Assembly: GCA_016795155.1 (NCBI GenBank)
Contig: JAEUIE010000008.1
Location: 62,001-126,000, forward strand
Direction: 5' to 3'
Source of the DNA: Planctomycetia bacterium
Lineage (GTDB): Bacteria; Planctomycetota; Planctomycetia; Gemmatales; HRBIN36
Length of the DNA stretch: 64,000 bases
Shown here: piece after piece, positions 26,451 through 35,818 of the stretch
Position numbering within the stretch: the first letter of the stretch is position 1
How the letters are laid out: each line of letters begins with the position of its first letter
The notes under the pieces: generated by a model
What the model was told of the DNA's origin: nothing
Database searches by the model: none
The model's input: the letters and a program-made list of their open reading frames with translations, nothing else
Position numbers and translations under genes: made by a program

Positions 26451-28319
26451 TTACCAAGATCCATGGTCTGTGGGAGCTGCATTCGGAAAAACGGCCCAAT
26501 GCTCTCCAAATGATAAAACTTCATTTCTGGCGCGTGTAACAGTTATGTTATCAGGTGAGGGTTTGGCTTTAATAACCGAATGCCATCTGTAATAATCAGA
26601 ACATTGAAAAGGATCTCCATAAATATTAACGTTTACTGCATTGCGGAAATTTATGTATTTAACATAGTAACCATAGCCTAGTTCATTAATATTTCTTTTA
26701 TCGAGTCCAACTGCGTCTACGAAATAGATGTGACTTGTATTTGTTACGATATTGGCGACACCGTCATTCAATCCGCCTTGGCCGTGATCTGGACCCCATT
26801 CAATAGGTGCGGGATCGGCTACCCACTGATTTGTGCCATTAAATATTCTCCAAGAAACCTTGATCTTCTCCCTTGTCATTCCAAATTTAACTTTAGCTTG
26901 AACGGGATTAGGTGGATAAGGCTCTGGATCGGAGGGATCCCAAGAATTGCCATAGTATTGACTAGGATTAGATTCACGCGGTGGAAATACTGTGCCTTGG
27001 ACTTCCATACAATCTCGTATGTATTTGCAATACTGCACACCTGAAAACGCTTCCCAGACTGGATACCAACCCTTATCCCAGCTTATTTGTCCATTTTCAT
27101 TGTAACTAGCGTCATACATTACGAATTTGGCTCTGTTATCAGGCTGTTGATTTCCACTAAAAAAACCATCTTGATTCACTCCAAACACTGTCACGTTGAC
27201 CAAATCAAAGATGCACTGCATCGGGATAGTACCACCAACATAATCGACGTTTAACTGGACATCTCCAAAGGTAGACGATGCAGTTATTCCTTCAAGGTAA
27301 AATGTCATCGACTTGGTGATGTTATTACCAGCGGTTGGAGTAAAAACATTACCACTTGTAATCGGTGCCTCAGCTTTGGTGTTAACATCCTAGTAGACAC
27401 GTACCGATGCTGGAAACGTCAACTTGAAATCCCAGTTGTTATTTCCTGTGTTATTGTGAGCTGTTACATAAACAACGAACTTGCGCAGATCGGGGTCGCC
27501 TCCTGCGATGCCGTTTACAACAACGGATTTGTCTTTGTCAGGTGTGTAAATTGCACTATTAGTTGCTGTAGTTGTTTTTGTTGTATCCGGATCCCAACCA
27601 TTCTTATTGTTCCAATCTGCACTCCAGTTCACATTACTGAACCAGCCTGGGATCAATTTGGCATTGTTACCAAGAATACCTTCAGGATTACCACCCGATG
27701 CCAGATTGGTTGTGCAATCAATACGTATATTGCCGTACTCCGTTTGCCCCCAATTCGGCGCTGGATCATCTCCCTTCAGACTCGGCGACTTCATGCCGTC
27801 GCTGGTTAAGATTGAATATAGACTATCGACCGCATTGAGCGTACTATTTGACTGAATTGTCTCGGAGTGTGTTCCCTTTATATTTGATATACCTTGGAAT
27901 ATGCCAGAGCCATCTAAAGCATACCCCATGGTCTTTTCTGTAAAAGCAACCGTGGACGGCAGGGGAGTTCCTTCATTACTTGGAATATAAACTATCAAGC
28001 TCGAACTGCTTTTCAGTACATCGTTCAACTCAGTCAACGCAAAGCTCAACGGCGAAGCAGCATCCACACGCCTTGGCTCTGTTCTCTGTTGTGCAACGCT
28101 TTGTGATCTGCCAGGGACATTCGCGAAACCATCTAAACCCGTTATCGAAATATCCCTTAACGGATCAACGAATGATTGGATGTCATTTAATCTGAGACTT
28201 GACTTCAGAACAGCCACATCCGGAGCAAAGGGGCGGGCAACATCAAAGAGTACGCCTGGAGCATTGCGGTCTTCCAGCAATTCCAAAACCAGCTTGCGTT
28301 AACGTGGTGTGAATTTCAT
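26451..28319 (-). pseudogene. LEDR-motif secreted protein interrupted by two in-frame stops
   Basis: One frame of about 620 codons runs from ATG 28319 to TAA 26451 with two internal stops: TAA at 28299-28301 and TAG at 27390-27392. The start reads MKFTPR-stop-RKLVLELLEDRNAPG, so the first stop sits just before the LE-x-LEDR-x-x-P motif typical of secreted planctomycete proteins. The open parts are 28286-27390 (about 298 codons) and 27389-26451 (about 312 codons), all in one frame with no frameshift. The content is Asn/Ser/Thr-rich beta protein. A recent pseudogene is the simplest reading; readthrough or sequencing error are alternatives. Confidence 0.75.
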
Positions 28320-28539
28320 GATGTAAACCAAACTGAAATGACAGGGCTAACTGAGTTAACCATCTGTTTAATACCATGTCAAGCGCGGATTTGGAGCGTC
28401 TAAGAAAACGCACCTCTCACCCCGACCCCACTCTCTTTTGGGTAGAAATACTTCCTTCAGATTTTCCATTTTGAGTTTGCCGATTTTCTGTTACCCTGCA
28501 TCTCCCACCCTTTTTTGAACAGGAATCGCGAGCGTTGGA

Positions 28540-30084
28540 ATGATGACATCAGCTAAAGGCCGGTGGCTGGCATTTATTGCGGCTTATCTCGGATGGTTAT
28601 TTGACGGTTTTGAAATGGGAATCTTCGGCGTGATAGGCCGACATGCCCTGCGAGCCTTGTTGCCTCCGGAACAATTGACCGATGTGGATTTGTGGTTTGG
28701 CATCATCACGGCACTGTTCCTGGTGGGTGCTGCGGGGGGTGGCGTTCTCTTTGGCTGGCTGGGTGATCGCATTGGCCGGGTGCGTGCGATGGCACTGTCC
28801 GTGCTTACTTATGCGGTGCTGACAGGCGCCTGCGGGTTGGCTCAATCGCCTTTGCAACTTGCACTCTTGCGTTTCTTTGCAGCATTAGGCATGGGCGGCG
28901 AATGGGCGCTGGGCGTAGCACTGGTCATGGAAGTCTGGAACCATGGTGCCAAGTCCATTCTGCCTGGTGTTTCAGTACGAGCCTGGCTGGCGGGCATCAT
29001 CGGCTCTGCATCCAACCTGGGCTTTGCCGTGGTGGCACTGGTGGCGATCAGTCTGACGACGCTGCTGCCTTTCATGCGTGATACCATGCAGGCGTGGAAC
29101 TTTCCGGAGTGGCTCATCAGAGCTCTCATGGCTAACAGCGGCTGGCGAATGCTCATGCTGATGGGCATCACGCCGGCCATCTTGACGTTTCTCATTCGCC
29201 TGTTCGTGCCCGAATCGGAAAAGTGGAAGGCGGAAAAGGAATCAGGCAAAACGGATCATTGGGCCACTCGCGATCTGCTCGGAGTCCTCTTCGGCACAGC
29301 GGTAGCGGTAGGGATCACCTTCCTGTGGATGCCGATGGTCAAGCTGCCACTCTGGTTGCAAATTGCTGGAACGCTCATTGGCCTGGTGCTGACCTGTGTC
29401 GGCTATCTCTACCCGGTACGCAGCTACATGGAACGTGCCGGGGTTTCGAAAGAACAGAAATCGTTCATCCTTCGCCGCATGTTGCTGGCAGCCGCGATTT
29501 CGGGCGTTGCGTTGATTGGAACATGGGCCTCTATTCAATGGGGCGTGCTGTGGGTGAGTGGCGCAGACATGAACCCACGCATTCAATCTGAGTATGGTGC
29601 GACATTAACCTACCCGACAGCGATGGGTTGGACGCAATTCTGGTCTGCACTCGGTTCCGTGTTCGGTTGCATCATCGCAGCTTGGATGGGAGACTGGTTT
29701 GGTCGAAAACCTGCTTACTTTGTCATCTGCCTGCTGGCACTCGGTTCCACCTGGGGTTTCTACCAACTGAATACCGCGTATGACACGAAATTCCTGGTCT
29801 GGGCAACAGCATGTGGCTTCTTTGCTGCCTCGTTTTATGGATGGATACCGCTCTACTTCCCGGAACTTTTCCCCACATCGGTACGGGCGATTGGCCAGGG
29901 GTTTGGATTCAACTTCGGACGCATCCTGGCTGCCATCGGTGCACTGCAGACCGGCGTACTGACCAAGAATGTTTTCAACGGCGATATCCCGATGGCCGCC
30001 TCCGTGATGGCATGTGTGTTCATCATCGGTATGGTGATCATCTGGTGGGCGCCGGAAACGAAAGGGAAGGGGCTGCCGGAGTAG
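28540..30084 (+). CDS. MFS transporter
   Basis: 514 residues with about twelve hydrophobic segments. Major-facilitator signatures: WLFDGFEMGIFG in the first helix, FGWLGDRIGRVRAM in the 2-3 loop, FFAALGMGGEWALGVALV in helix 4, and GDWFGRKPAYF as its second-half counterpart. Closest in style to the sugar-porter/aromatic-acid-symporter branches. The solute is unknown. A small zinc-cysteine gene follows 13 nt downstream. Confidence 0.92.
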   Translation: MMTSAKGRWLAFIAAYLGWLFDGFEMGIFGVIGRHALRALLPPEQLTDVDLWFGIITALFLVGAAGGGVLFGWLGDRIGRVRAMALSVLTYAVLTGACGLAQSPLQLALLRFFAALGMGGEWALGVALVMEVWNHGAKSILPGVSVRAWLAGIIGSASNLGFAVVALVAISLTTLLPFMRDTMQAWNFPEWLIRALMANSGWRMLMLMGITPAILTFLIRLFVPESEKWKAEKESGKTDHWATRDLLGVLFGTAVAVGITFLWMPMVKLPLWLQIAGTLIGLVLTCVGYLYPVRSYMERAGVSKEQKSFILRRMLLAAAISGVALIGTWASIQWGVLWVSGADMNPRIQSEYGATLTYPTAMGWTQFWSALGSVFGCIIAAWMGDWFGRKPAYFVICLLALGSTWGFYQLNTAYDTKFLVWATACGFFAASFYGWIPLYFPELFPTSVRAIGQGFGFNFGRILAAIGALQTGVLTKNVFNGDIPMAASVMACVFIIGMVIIWWAPETKGKGLPE

Positions 30085-30097
30085 TAAGAGGTGCTTC

Positions 30098-30328
30098 GTG
30101 ATTGATGAAGAAAATCCACAACCGATCAAAGGGATTTTGCGTGGCAATGCATGCGATACACGTCATGTTTGCTGGCAATGTCCAGAGTGTGGACACTGGT
30201 GGTCGGATGACTATGAAGAAGGTGACCCTAAACCCTTACTCTCATCCTGCATGAATTCGCAAAAGCATCAAAATGGTGTGCCAGTATTCGTAGCAGTTGA
30301 GTGGATCTATGAATCGAATGCCAGCTAA
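30098..30328 (+). CDS. Small Cys-rich protein (76 aa)
   Basis: GTG start preceded by AAGAGGTG. CWQCPECGHWW (from about residue 25) carries three cysteines, with a further cysteine near position 51 (LLSSCMNS), a possible zinc site. No family recognised. It lies 13 nt after the MFS gene in the same direction. Confidence 0.5.
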   Translation: MIDEENPQPIKGILRGNACDTRHVCWQCPECGHWWSDDYEEGDPKPLLSSCMNSQKHQNGVPVFVAVEWIYESNAS

Positions 30329-30451
30329 ACGTTCGAAAAGCAGAATAATTGCCTTTTCCCTCAATAACGGCAATGGTTAGCCTCTGATTCACGCGCTGCG
30401 TCCGGGGTAGGAAATCTGATGTCACCTTCCATTTAAGATTATTCCTCACAG

Positions 30452-30479
30452 TTGCGGTCAACTTCATGCATGCTAGAAT
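30452..30479 (+). promoter_or_regulatory. Candidate promoter for the toxin-antitoxin pair at 30498
   Basis: TTGCGG (30452-30457), 16-nt spacer, TAGAAT (30474-30479). It lies directly before the antitoxin Shine-Dalgarno, which would give a very short leader. Confidence 0.35.
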
Positions 30480-30497
30480 CCTGTTGTGGAGGTTAAT

Positions 30498-30707
30498 ATG
30501 AGCCATCGTGGCAAACAGTTATTGAATGATGTCATGGCATTGCCCCTGAAAGACCGGCAAGCCCTGATCGAGAAGGTACTCTCGAGCATTGATGACGACA
30601 CGTTCAAAACAGAACTGAAACGTCGCCGAGATGAATACCTGGCGGACAAGAGTTGCTCCGTGCCCTGGAAGGCCATTTTTGATAGCGATGAGGCCACATC
30701 GCGATGA
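30498..30707 (+). CDS. Addiction-module antitoxin (TIGR02574-like)
   Basis: 69 residues from ATG 30498, preceded by GGAGG with a 5-nt spacer. The pattern LPLKDRQALIEKVLSSIDDD plus ELKRRRDEYLADKSCSVPWKAIF matches the small 'putative addiction module component' family, whose members inhibit RelE/ParE toxins. It overlaps the toxin gene by ATGA. Confidence 0.85.
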   Translation: MSHRGKQLLNDVMALPLKDRQALIEKVLSSIDDDTFKTELKRRRDEYLADKSCSVPWKAIFDSDEATSR

Positions 30708-31009
30708 CCGAAGTTCGGCTGCATCGATTGGCGCTAAGCGAATTTCATGCGGCTCGTCGATGGTACCGAAAACGCAGCTTGCTGGCTGAAGATCGCTTTA
30801 TCCATGCCATTGCACATACCATCCAGAAAATCGAACGTATGCCAACGCTTGCTCCAGCAGATGATGACAACATACGTTGGGTCGCTACTCATCAATATCC
30901 CTATGTTTTGTACTACGAGTGCTTTTCCGACGATGTGGTCTTAGTTTTGGCCATTGCTCACGAAAAGAGACGACTGAGGTACTGGAGCAAACGGAGGGGC
31001 ACTACATGA
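30704..31009 (+). CDS. RelE/ParE-type toxin
   Basis: 101 residues. ParE/RelE fold by pattern: LSEFHAARRWYRKRSLLAEDRFIHAI at the start, IERMPTLAPA in the middle, then RWVATHQYPYVLYYECFSDDVVLVLAIAHEKRR. The strand with aromatic residues and the basic C-terminus are typical. Targets in the family are gyrase (ParE) or ribosome-bound mRNA (RelE); it cannot be told which. Confidence 0.88.
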   Translation: MTEVRLHRLALSEFHAARRWYRKRSLLAEDRFIHAIAHTIQKIERMPTLAPADDDNIRWVATHQYPYVLYYECFSDDVVLVLAIAHEKRRLRYWSKRRGTT

Positions 31010-31099
31010 AATGCGTCAGACTCATGTGACACTCAAGGCATGGGAGACCATCTGAAGGTCACAACCTCGATTACACTTGCATGGTTTCACGATTCAACA

Positions 31100-31129
31100 A
31101 ACCCAGGCGAAAGAGGTTTCGCCTGGGTT
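31100..31129 (-). terminator. Hairpin after the small CxxC gene
   Basis: ACCCAGGCGAAA and TTTCGCCTGGGT form a 12-bp perfect stem with a GAGG loop (31101-31128). It lies ten bases past the stop at 31139 on the minus strand and is followed there by TTTGTT. It could also end the convergent toxin transcript. Confidence 0.7.
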
Positions 31130-31138
31130 CACATTGAA

Positions 31139-31291
31139 TTACCCCTTAGCAGCTTTTGCCTTGCCGGCATCCTTCTTGGCCTTCTCAGCACATTCATCGC
31201 AGCAGACGACAATTTCTTTGCCGCCTACCTTAACTTTGATGCCGCCGTCTTTGATTTCCCAGTCGCATACTGGACACTTCTTCGTCTGCAT
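31139..31291 (-). CDS. 50-aa YHS/TRASH-like metal-binding protein
   Basis: A strong AAGGAG six bases upstream supports ATG 31291. The product has CPVCDW near the start and VVCCDECAEKAKK in the middle, i.e. CxxC then CCxxC, as in small TRASH/YHS-type metal-binding domains. The tail is Lys/Ala-rich (AGKAKAAKG). Function unknown; metal binding or trafficking is an inference. A clear terminator follows. Confidence 0.7.
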   Translation of the reverse strand: MQTKKCPVCDWEIKDGGIKVKVGGKEIVVCCDECAEKAKKDAGKAKAAKG

Positions 31292-31317
31292 GAGATTCTC
31301 CTTGCAAAAGTGTGTTG

Positions 31318-31405
31318 AGTTATTGAACCCCTCACCCCCGACCCCTCTCCCCGGTGGGGAGAGGGGGAGAATCGGGCCAACCCCTCTCCCCTTGAGAGGG
31401 AGCAG
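31318..31405. repeat. GC-rich palindromic intergenic repeat
   Basis: CCTCTCCCCGGTGGGGAGAGG hairpin core near 31342-31365, followed by a second C-rich block (CCCCTCTCCCCTTGAGAGGG) near 31380-31401. This wording recurs in the intergenic DNA of many bacteria. A related but not palindromic string occurs at 28410-28440. Confidence 0.55.
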
Positions 31406-31443
31406 ATGATGTTCATGCAGGCATAGTAGTGTCGATGTGAAAA

Positions 31444-32337
31444 TCAGACTTCCAGATTCTTGCTCATTTGGCGAAGCAGTTTACCAGTGGCTTGCTGTCG
31501 CAGTTTGGATGGTGCGTATCCGAACTCTTTGCGGAAAGCATCCGTGAAGTGACTGTGGCTGGAGAAGCCCAGATCGAGTGCCAGGCGAGTCAAATCGGTG
31601 TGCTGGTTTGCCAGCCGTTCGAGAGAAGCCCGCAATCTGAGCCGGGTGAGATAACGATGCACTGGCATCCCTGTACGCTGCTGGAACATGCGGGCCAGAT
31701 GAAACGGCGAAGCATGGACAGCCTGGGCCACATCATCGAGAGTGATCCGTTCGCTAAATCGGCTGGCGAGATAACTGCGTGCCGCTTCAGCCCGTTCGAT
31801 GTGATCTGCCTCGGTGCCTGCCCGTCGGCGGCGACGTGACTTGCCTAGCCTGGCGAATGCCGCTTCCAGCACATCAGCCATCAGTTGCAGTGCGGTGACA
31901 TCAGCCCAGATGGGTTCCAGCGGTTCTTTACGTTCCAGTCGCATCACCAGGTCGCGATGCCTCCAGAACACTTCATCATGACACGGGCCAGACGACATGG
32001 AAAAAGGCTGAAGCGGATGATCGTCTATGGTGGGATCGAGTTCGCGAATGATGTCGTTGAGCACGCGCTGCGAAACGGCAAACGTGGTGCCTCGGTCGCC
32101 ACAGTCTGCCGGGTGACTGACGCGATAGGTGGAACCCAGCGTAAAGAACGTCGCCTGGTTGACATCGCTGGTGATGGTACGTTTGCCAAAGTGCTGACAG
32201 AACACGCCATGCCGCGGCAGCACAATAGAATTCAAGTCAGATTGCTCTTCCGCAGCCGGTCCACCCTTGCAGGCACTGCACTGGTAATCACGCACGCTGA
32301 TGAGCGGACTGTGGTACAGGGTGTGGAAGGTGATCAT
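31444..32337 (-). CDS. AraC-family transcriptional regulator
   Basis: 297 residues. The C-terminal double helix-turn-helix is clear: ITLDDVAQAVHASPFHLARMFQQRTGMPVHRYL and LTRLALDLGFSSHSHFTDAFRKEFGYAPSKLRQ. The N-terminal ~190 residues are the sensing part and include CSACKGGP, a possible redox or metal site. No divergent partner is close; 32338-32571 holds a repeat. Target unknown. Confidence 0.9.
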   Translation of the reverse strand: MITFHTLYHSPLISVRDYQCSACKGGPAAEEQSDLNSIVLPRHGVFCQHFGKRTITSDVNQATFFTLGSTYRVSHPADCGDRGTTFAVSQRVLNDIIRELDPTIDDHPLQPFSMSSGPCHDEVFWRHRDLVMRLERKEPLEPIWADVTALQLMADVLEAAFARLGKSRRRRRAGTEADHIERAEAARSYLASRFSERITLDDVAQAVHASPFHLARMFQQRTGMPVHRYLTRLRLRASLERLANQHTDLTRLALDLGFSSHSHFTDAFRKEFGYAPSKLRQQATGKLLRQMSKNLEV

Positions 32338-32377
32338 AATTACGCAGATAGCCGAGTATCGTATCTATTGTAGATAA

Positions 32378-32446
32378 ACTCTTGGCGCTTCTTGGCGGCA
32401 TGGCGGTTAATTAAAGAGAGATAAACCGCCAAGGAGCGCCAAGAAT
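32378..32446. repeat. CGCCAAGA inverted repeat
   Basis: CTCTTGGCGCTTCTTGGCGG and CCGCCAAGGAGCGCCAAGA form an imperfect hairpin around a T/A-rich centre. It is a simple palindromic repeat of a type common between genes; no regulatory role shown. Confidence 0.5.
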
Positions 32447-32571
32447 GTTTCGCATTCACGATGGACATCTACCTGGCTGCCATGAAATCCTACTCATATT
32501 TGGCCGAGGCTGGCTTGAATAATAGATTACACCTAAACAATTAGGTATTTGTATCCCGGCAGGGTTGATCC

Positions 32572-34848
32572 ATGACTTGCTTATTGTCGCTGCTGCTCAT
32601 CGGTTTGCTCGATGATGCGAACAAGAACTATCAGCTTGATCCGACCAGCCTGCCGATTCCGTATCAGCGTTACACAACCAGGGATAACCTGGGCCGGACG
32701 ATTACCTTTTACCTGTCGCGGGTCAGCAACAAAAACAAGGACGCCAAGCTCCCCGTCGTTCTGGTCATTGGCGGGTCAGGCAGCCAATCCATCTTCATGA
32801 AAAGTGGCGAGCGGATAGGCGGCGGCATTCAGAACCTCGTCACCATGGATTTGAAAGACAAGGCACGAATCGTCTGTGTCGAGAAGCCGGGTGTAAAGTT
32901 TCTCGATTTTCCCAAGCGGCCTGGGTCAGCGGAGGAAGGCTCCGAGGAGTTTCGCCGCGAGCATACACTGGAGCGTTGGGGCGAGGCAAACTGTGCAGCG
33001 CTGCGTGCTGTGTGGAGCATGCCCGGTATTGACACCACCAAGACACTGGTGATGGGGCATTCCGAAGGTGCGCTGACATCATCGTATGTTGCAGCGCAGT
33101 TGCCTCAGGTAACGCACGTAGCGCCGCTGGCTGGTGCCGGGCCAACGCAACTGCACAGCCTGATTGAGCTGGCTGCTGACCCCAAGCCGGGCGATCAGCC
33201 CGGCGATGCAGATAAACGCCGGGCCAATGTCTATGCACAATGGCAAACTGTGATGAAAGACCCCGACAGCATCACAGCACTCTGGATGGGGCATCCGCAT
33301 CGCCGCTGGACATCGTTCCTCAAGTACAATTCCACCGATCTGTTGCTCAAGAGCAAAGCGAAAATCTATCTCGCTCATGGGACTGCTGATACCTCTTCGC
33401 ACATCAGCGAGTTGGATGTGCTGCGTGCTGAGTTAGCTGCTCATGGACGGGATGTGGTTGCAGAACGGCTCGAAGGTCTCGATCATGGCTATCGCAAGCC
33501 GGGCACGCCGGCCAACCAGCCGGGCGAAATGCAGAAACTCTTCCAGCGGATTGGCAAGTGGTTTCTGGAACCGGCAGCCACAACAAAACAAGAACAACCC
33601 ACCGGAATCGATGTGCAACTCGCCAGGCAATACTTTCAGGAAGCGCAGGCTCTCTGGAAGCAGGATGATGGCAAGCTGTGGGGCAAACAACTTTCCGGCC
33701 CAATGCTCTTTGCAGATATCCGCACCCGGCAGGCGGTCGCCAACCAGCCTGACCCCGATGGCGAGTTCGAAAAACAGGGCGATGTTTACGTGGGCAAGCT
33801 GCCTAACAACATCCCCATTGCCAACTATGCCCGCAAGTGGGGCGATGCACAGTGGGTCATCGTCATGTGGCAAACCGTGCCTGCCGATAAGGATGCCCGT
33901 GCGGTGCTGTTGATGCATGAGTCGTGGCATCGCATTCAGAATGACATCAAGTTGCCTGCATCCAGCCCGACACTGCATCACCTCGACACCATGCAGGCCC
34001 GCTACTGGCTGCAACTTGAATGGCGAGCATTGCAGGTGGCACTACAGAAAGAGGGGGATGATCGCGTAGATGCGATTCTGGATGCGTTGCTGTTTCGCCG
34101 AATGCGGCATCAGCTCTTTGAGAAAGACGCTGCAGCGGAGATGTCTCTGGAAATGAACGAAGGACTGGCTGAGTATTCAGGCATCAAACTATCTGGCATG
34201 TCGGATGCGCTGCAGCGAACGTATGCAGCTAGAAAACTGCAGGAGCAGCCCGGAAAAGTCGGCTCGTTTCTGAGGACATTCGCCTACCTTTCGGGTCCGC
34301 CTTACGGACTGCTGATTGATTTGAAGAATTCAGAATGGCGAAAAGAACTCAAAGCCAAGGATAATCTCGGAGACATTCTGGAAAGAGCTTACGGAGTGAA
34401 GTCCGTTCAATTCAGTGAGGCAAAACTCGAACAGCGGGCCGAGATATATCAAAGTAAGGCACTGCACGCCAGCGAAGCAGAACGGGAAAAGAAAAGGCTG
34501 GAATTATTGGCTCAAGCGAAGGCCAAATATGTTGATGGCCCGGTGCTGATTCTGCCACTCATCAAGATGCAGAACTCGTTCACCTATGCCAACCTGATAC
34601 CCATTGAAGGCGTGGGCACGGTCTATCCGACCATGCAGATCATCGATGAATGGGGCACCATCGTAGCCGGGAAAGGCATGCTGCTGGGGATCGACAACAA
34701 AAGGGCCCGCGCCGCCGGGCCACAAGTGAAGGACAACACCGCATCGGGTGAAGGCTGGACGCTGACGCTCAAACCAGGTTGGGAAGTGGTGCCGGGGGAA
34801 CGGAAGGGGGATTATACGTTGAAAGAAGTGAGGACTGCGGAGAAGTAG
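32572..34848 (+). CDS. Alpha/beta-hydrolase fused to zincin-like domain
   Basis: 758 residues with a short hydrophobic start (MTCLLSLLLIGLL), probably secreted. Domain 1 (about 25-330): alpha/beta hydrolase with the nucleophile elbow GHSEG (S164), a later acid (D272 in TADTS) and histidine in GLDHG (about 305). Domain 2 (about 345-690): HESWH at 449-453, an HExxH-like zinc ligand pair, followed by EMNEGLAEYSG near 540, which supplies possible third ligands as in zincins. This pairing is unusual to me. The final ~70 residues (GVGTVYPTMQI through TLKEVRTAEK) are beta-rich. It could cleave esters and peptides, or use the zincin part for binding. Confidence 0.75.
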   Translation: MTCLLSLLLIGLLDDANKNYQLDPTSLPIPYQRYTTRDNLGRTITFYLSRVSNKNKDAKLPVVLVIGGSGSQSIFMKSGERIGGGIQNLVTMDLKDKARIVCVEKPGVKFLDFPKRPGSAEEGSEEFRREHTLERWGEANCAALRAVWSMPGIDTTKTLVMGHSEGALTSSYVAAQLPQVTHVAPLAGAGPTQLHSLIELAADPKPGDQPGDADKRRANVYAQWQTVMKDPDSITALWMGHPHRRWTSFLKYNSTDLLLKSKAKIYLAHGTADTSSHISELDVLRAELAAHGRDVVAERLEGLDHGYRKPGTPANQPGEMQKLFQRIGKWFLEPAATTKQEQPTGIDVQLARQYFQEAQALWKQDDGKLWGKQLSGPMLFADIRTRQAVANQPDPDGEFEKQGDVYVGKLPNNIPIANYARKWGDAQWVIVMWQTVPADKDARAVLLMHESWHRIQNDIKLPASSPTLHHLDTMQARYWLQLEWRALQVALQKEGDDRVDAILDALLFRRMRHQLFEKDAAAEMSLEMNEGLAEYSGIKLSGMSDALQRTYAARKLQEQPGKVGSFLRTFAYLSGPPYGLLIDLKNSEWRKELKAKDNLGDILERAYGVKSVQFSEAKLEQRAEIYQSKALHASEAEREKKRLELLAQAKAKYVDGPVLILPLIKMQNSFTYANLIPIEGVGTVYPTMQIIDEWGTIVAGKGMLLGIDNKRARAAGPQVKDNTASGEGWTLTLKPGWEVVPGERKGDYTLKEVRTAEK

Positions 34849-35158
34849 CAGTAAAGCCGGAAACATTGGAAGCCGGCCAATCCGCGCTTGACATCGTGTT
34901 GTACAGATGATTAACTCAGCAAAGTAGCACACTTCAAGAATTTCAGAGAGCAAGTTCAAATTCAGATTTATGGAGTCTTTACTGCTTGTTCTAGATTTGC
35001 AAAATGGCATTCGCAAATGCTACTCATACCCAAACCAGGCGGCGTAATGAATGAATTGACTCGTGACGTTATGTCCAAGCAAAAGCTCGGCATGGGCTGG
35101 AAACCCCTCCCTGCCGACCCCGACGCATTTTAACGAACAGACATGGAGAAGGATCGCC
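34849..35158. other. Gene-free gap with a possible 28-aa reading frame
   Basis: 310 nt without a confident gene. AT-rich in its first two thirds. ATG 35047 to TAA 35133 reads MNELTRDVMSKQKLGMGWKP then LPADPDAF, which looks protein-like but has no clear ribosome binding site. Nothing else was recognised. Confidence 0.3.
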
Positions 35159-35722
35159 ATGATTTCCATCGCCAATACTGTTATCAAGCTCTATGTCGTT
35201 TTCACCGCTATGCTCAGTGACTACGAATCGCTCACGTCAATGAATCGTTATCAGCTATCAGAGTATGTCAAAGCATGTTATTACTCGTGTACAGAGTCAA
35301 AAGATCCTGCAGAGATAGATCCCTTTGTTTTCTTTGGAACCAGAATGTCATGGAAGTTACTGAAATATCTTGACGAGAACCCAAGTGTAGGCAAGAAAAT
35401 AGACTCTATCAAGTATCTAATAATTCATATGGACAAGGAATCTGCCCTTCGAGCGATTATTATTAATATCAATCAGCGTGACTTGGAAAAGCTTGCAACT
35501 CTCAAAAAGAACAAAATCGACATGTACTTTCCGGAATACGCAGTTCGTAATTATATTAAGAAAAGCAAGCGACATGCTCTCAATGCTGTAAGAATAGCAG
35601 TAAGATGTGATTACAGCATATTTTGGAAAGTAGAATTTCTTATTTCTCAAGTATATACTGAAGCAGAAGTACAAGCGATGTTTGATGAAGTATACGCTAA
35701 GTCACCTGCTAAGGAGCCGTAG
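35159..35722 (+). CDS. Uncharacterised AT-rich gene, 187-aa product
   Basis: Starts at ATG 35159 with GAGAAGGA upstream. The N-terminus is hydrophobic (MISIANTVIKLYVVFTAML); the rest is helical and rich in Lys, Tyr, Ile and Asn (YIKKSKRHALNAVRIAVRCDY). No family recognised. Its base composition and codon use (many ATA, AAT, TAT) differ from its neighbours, which suggests recent transfer. Confidence 0.5.
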   Translation: MISIANTVIKLYVVFTAMLSDYESLTSMNRYQLSEYVKACYYSCTESKDPAEIDPFVFFGTRMSWKLLKYLDENPSVGKKIDSIKYLIIHMDKESALRAIIININQRDLEKLATLKKNKIDMYFPEYAVRNYIKKSKRHALNAVRIAVRCDYSIFWKVEFLISQVYTEAEVQAMFDEVYAKSPAKEP

Positions 35723-35818
35723 AGGAGTGAACTGGAAGCAGTCCTGTCCCATCTTCCTCTTGCAGGCAATTCGCACTTCGGCTATCGTCCCGCCGCCCAT
35801 GCTGGTGGAGGTTCGATC

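Noticed and set aside
34504-35016. 170-codon minus-strand frame after the fusion hydrolase
   Set aside because: It covers the end of the sense gene in the opposite direction and has no domain.
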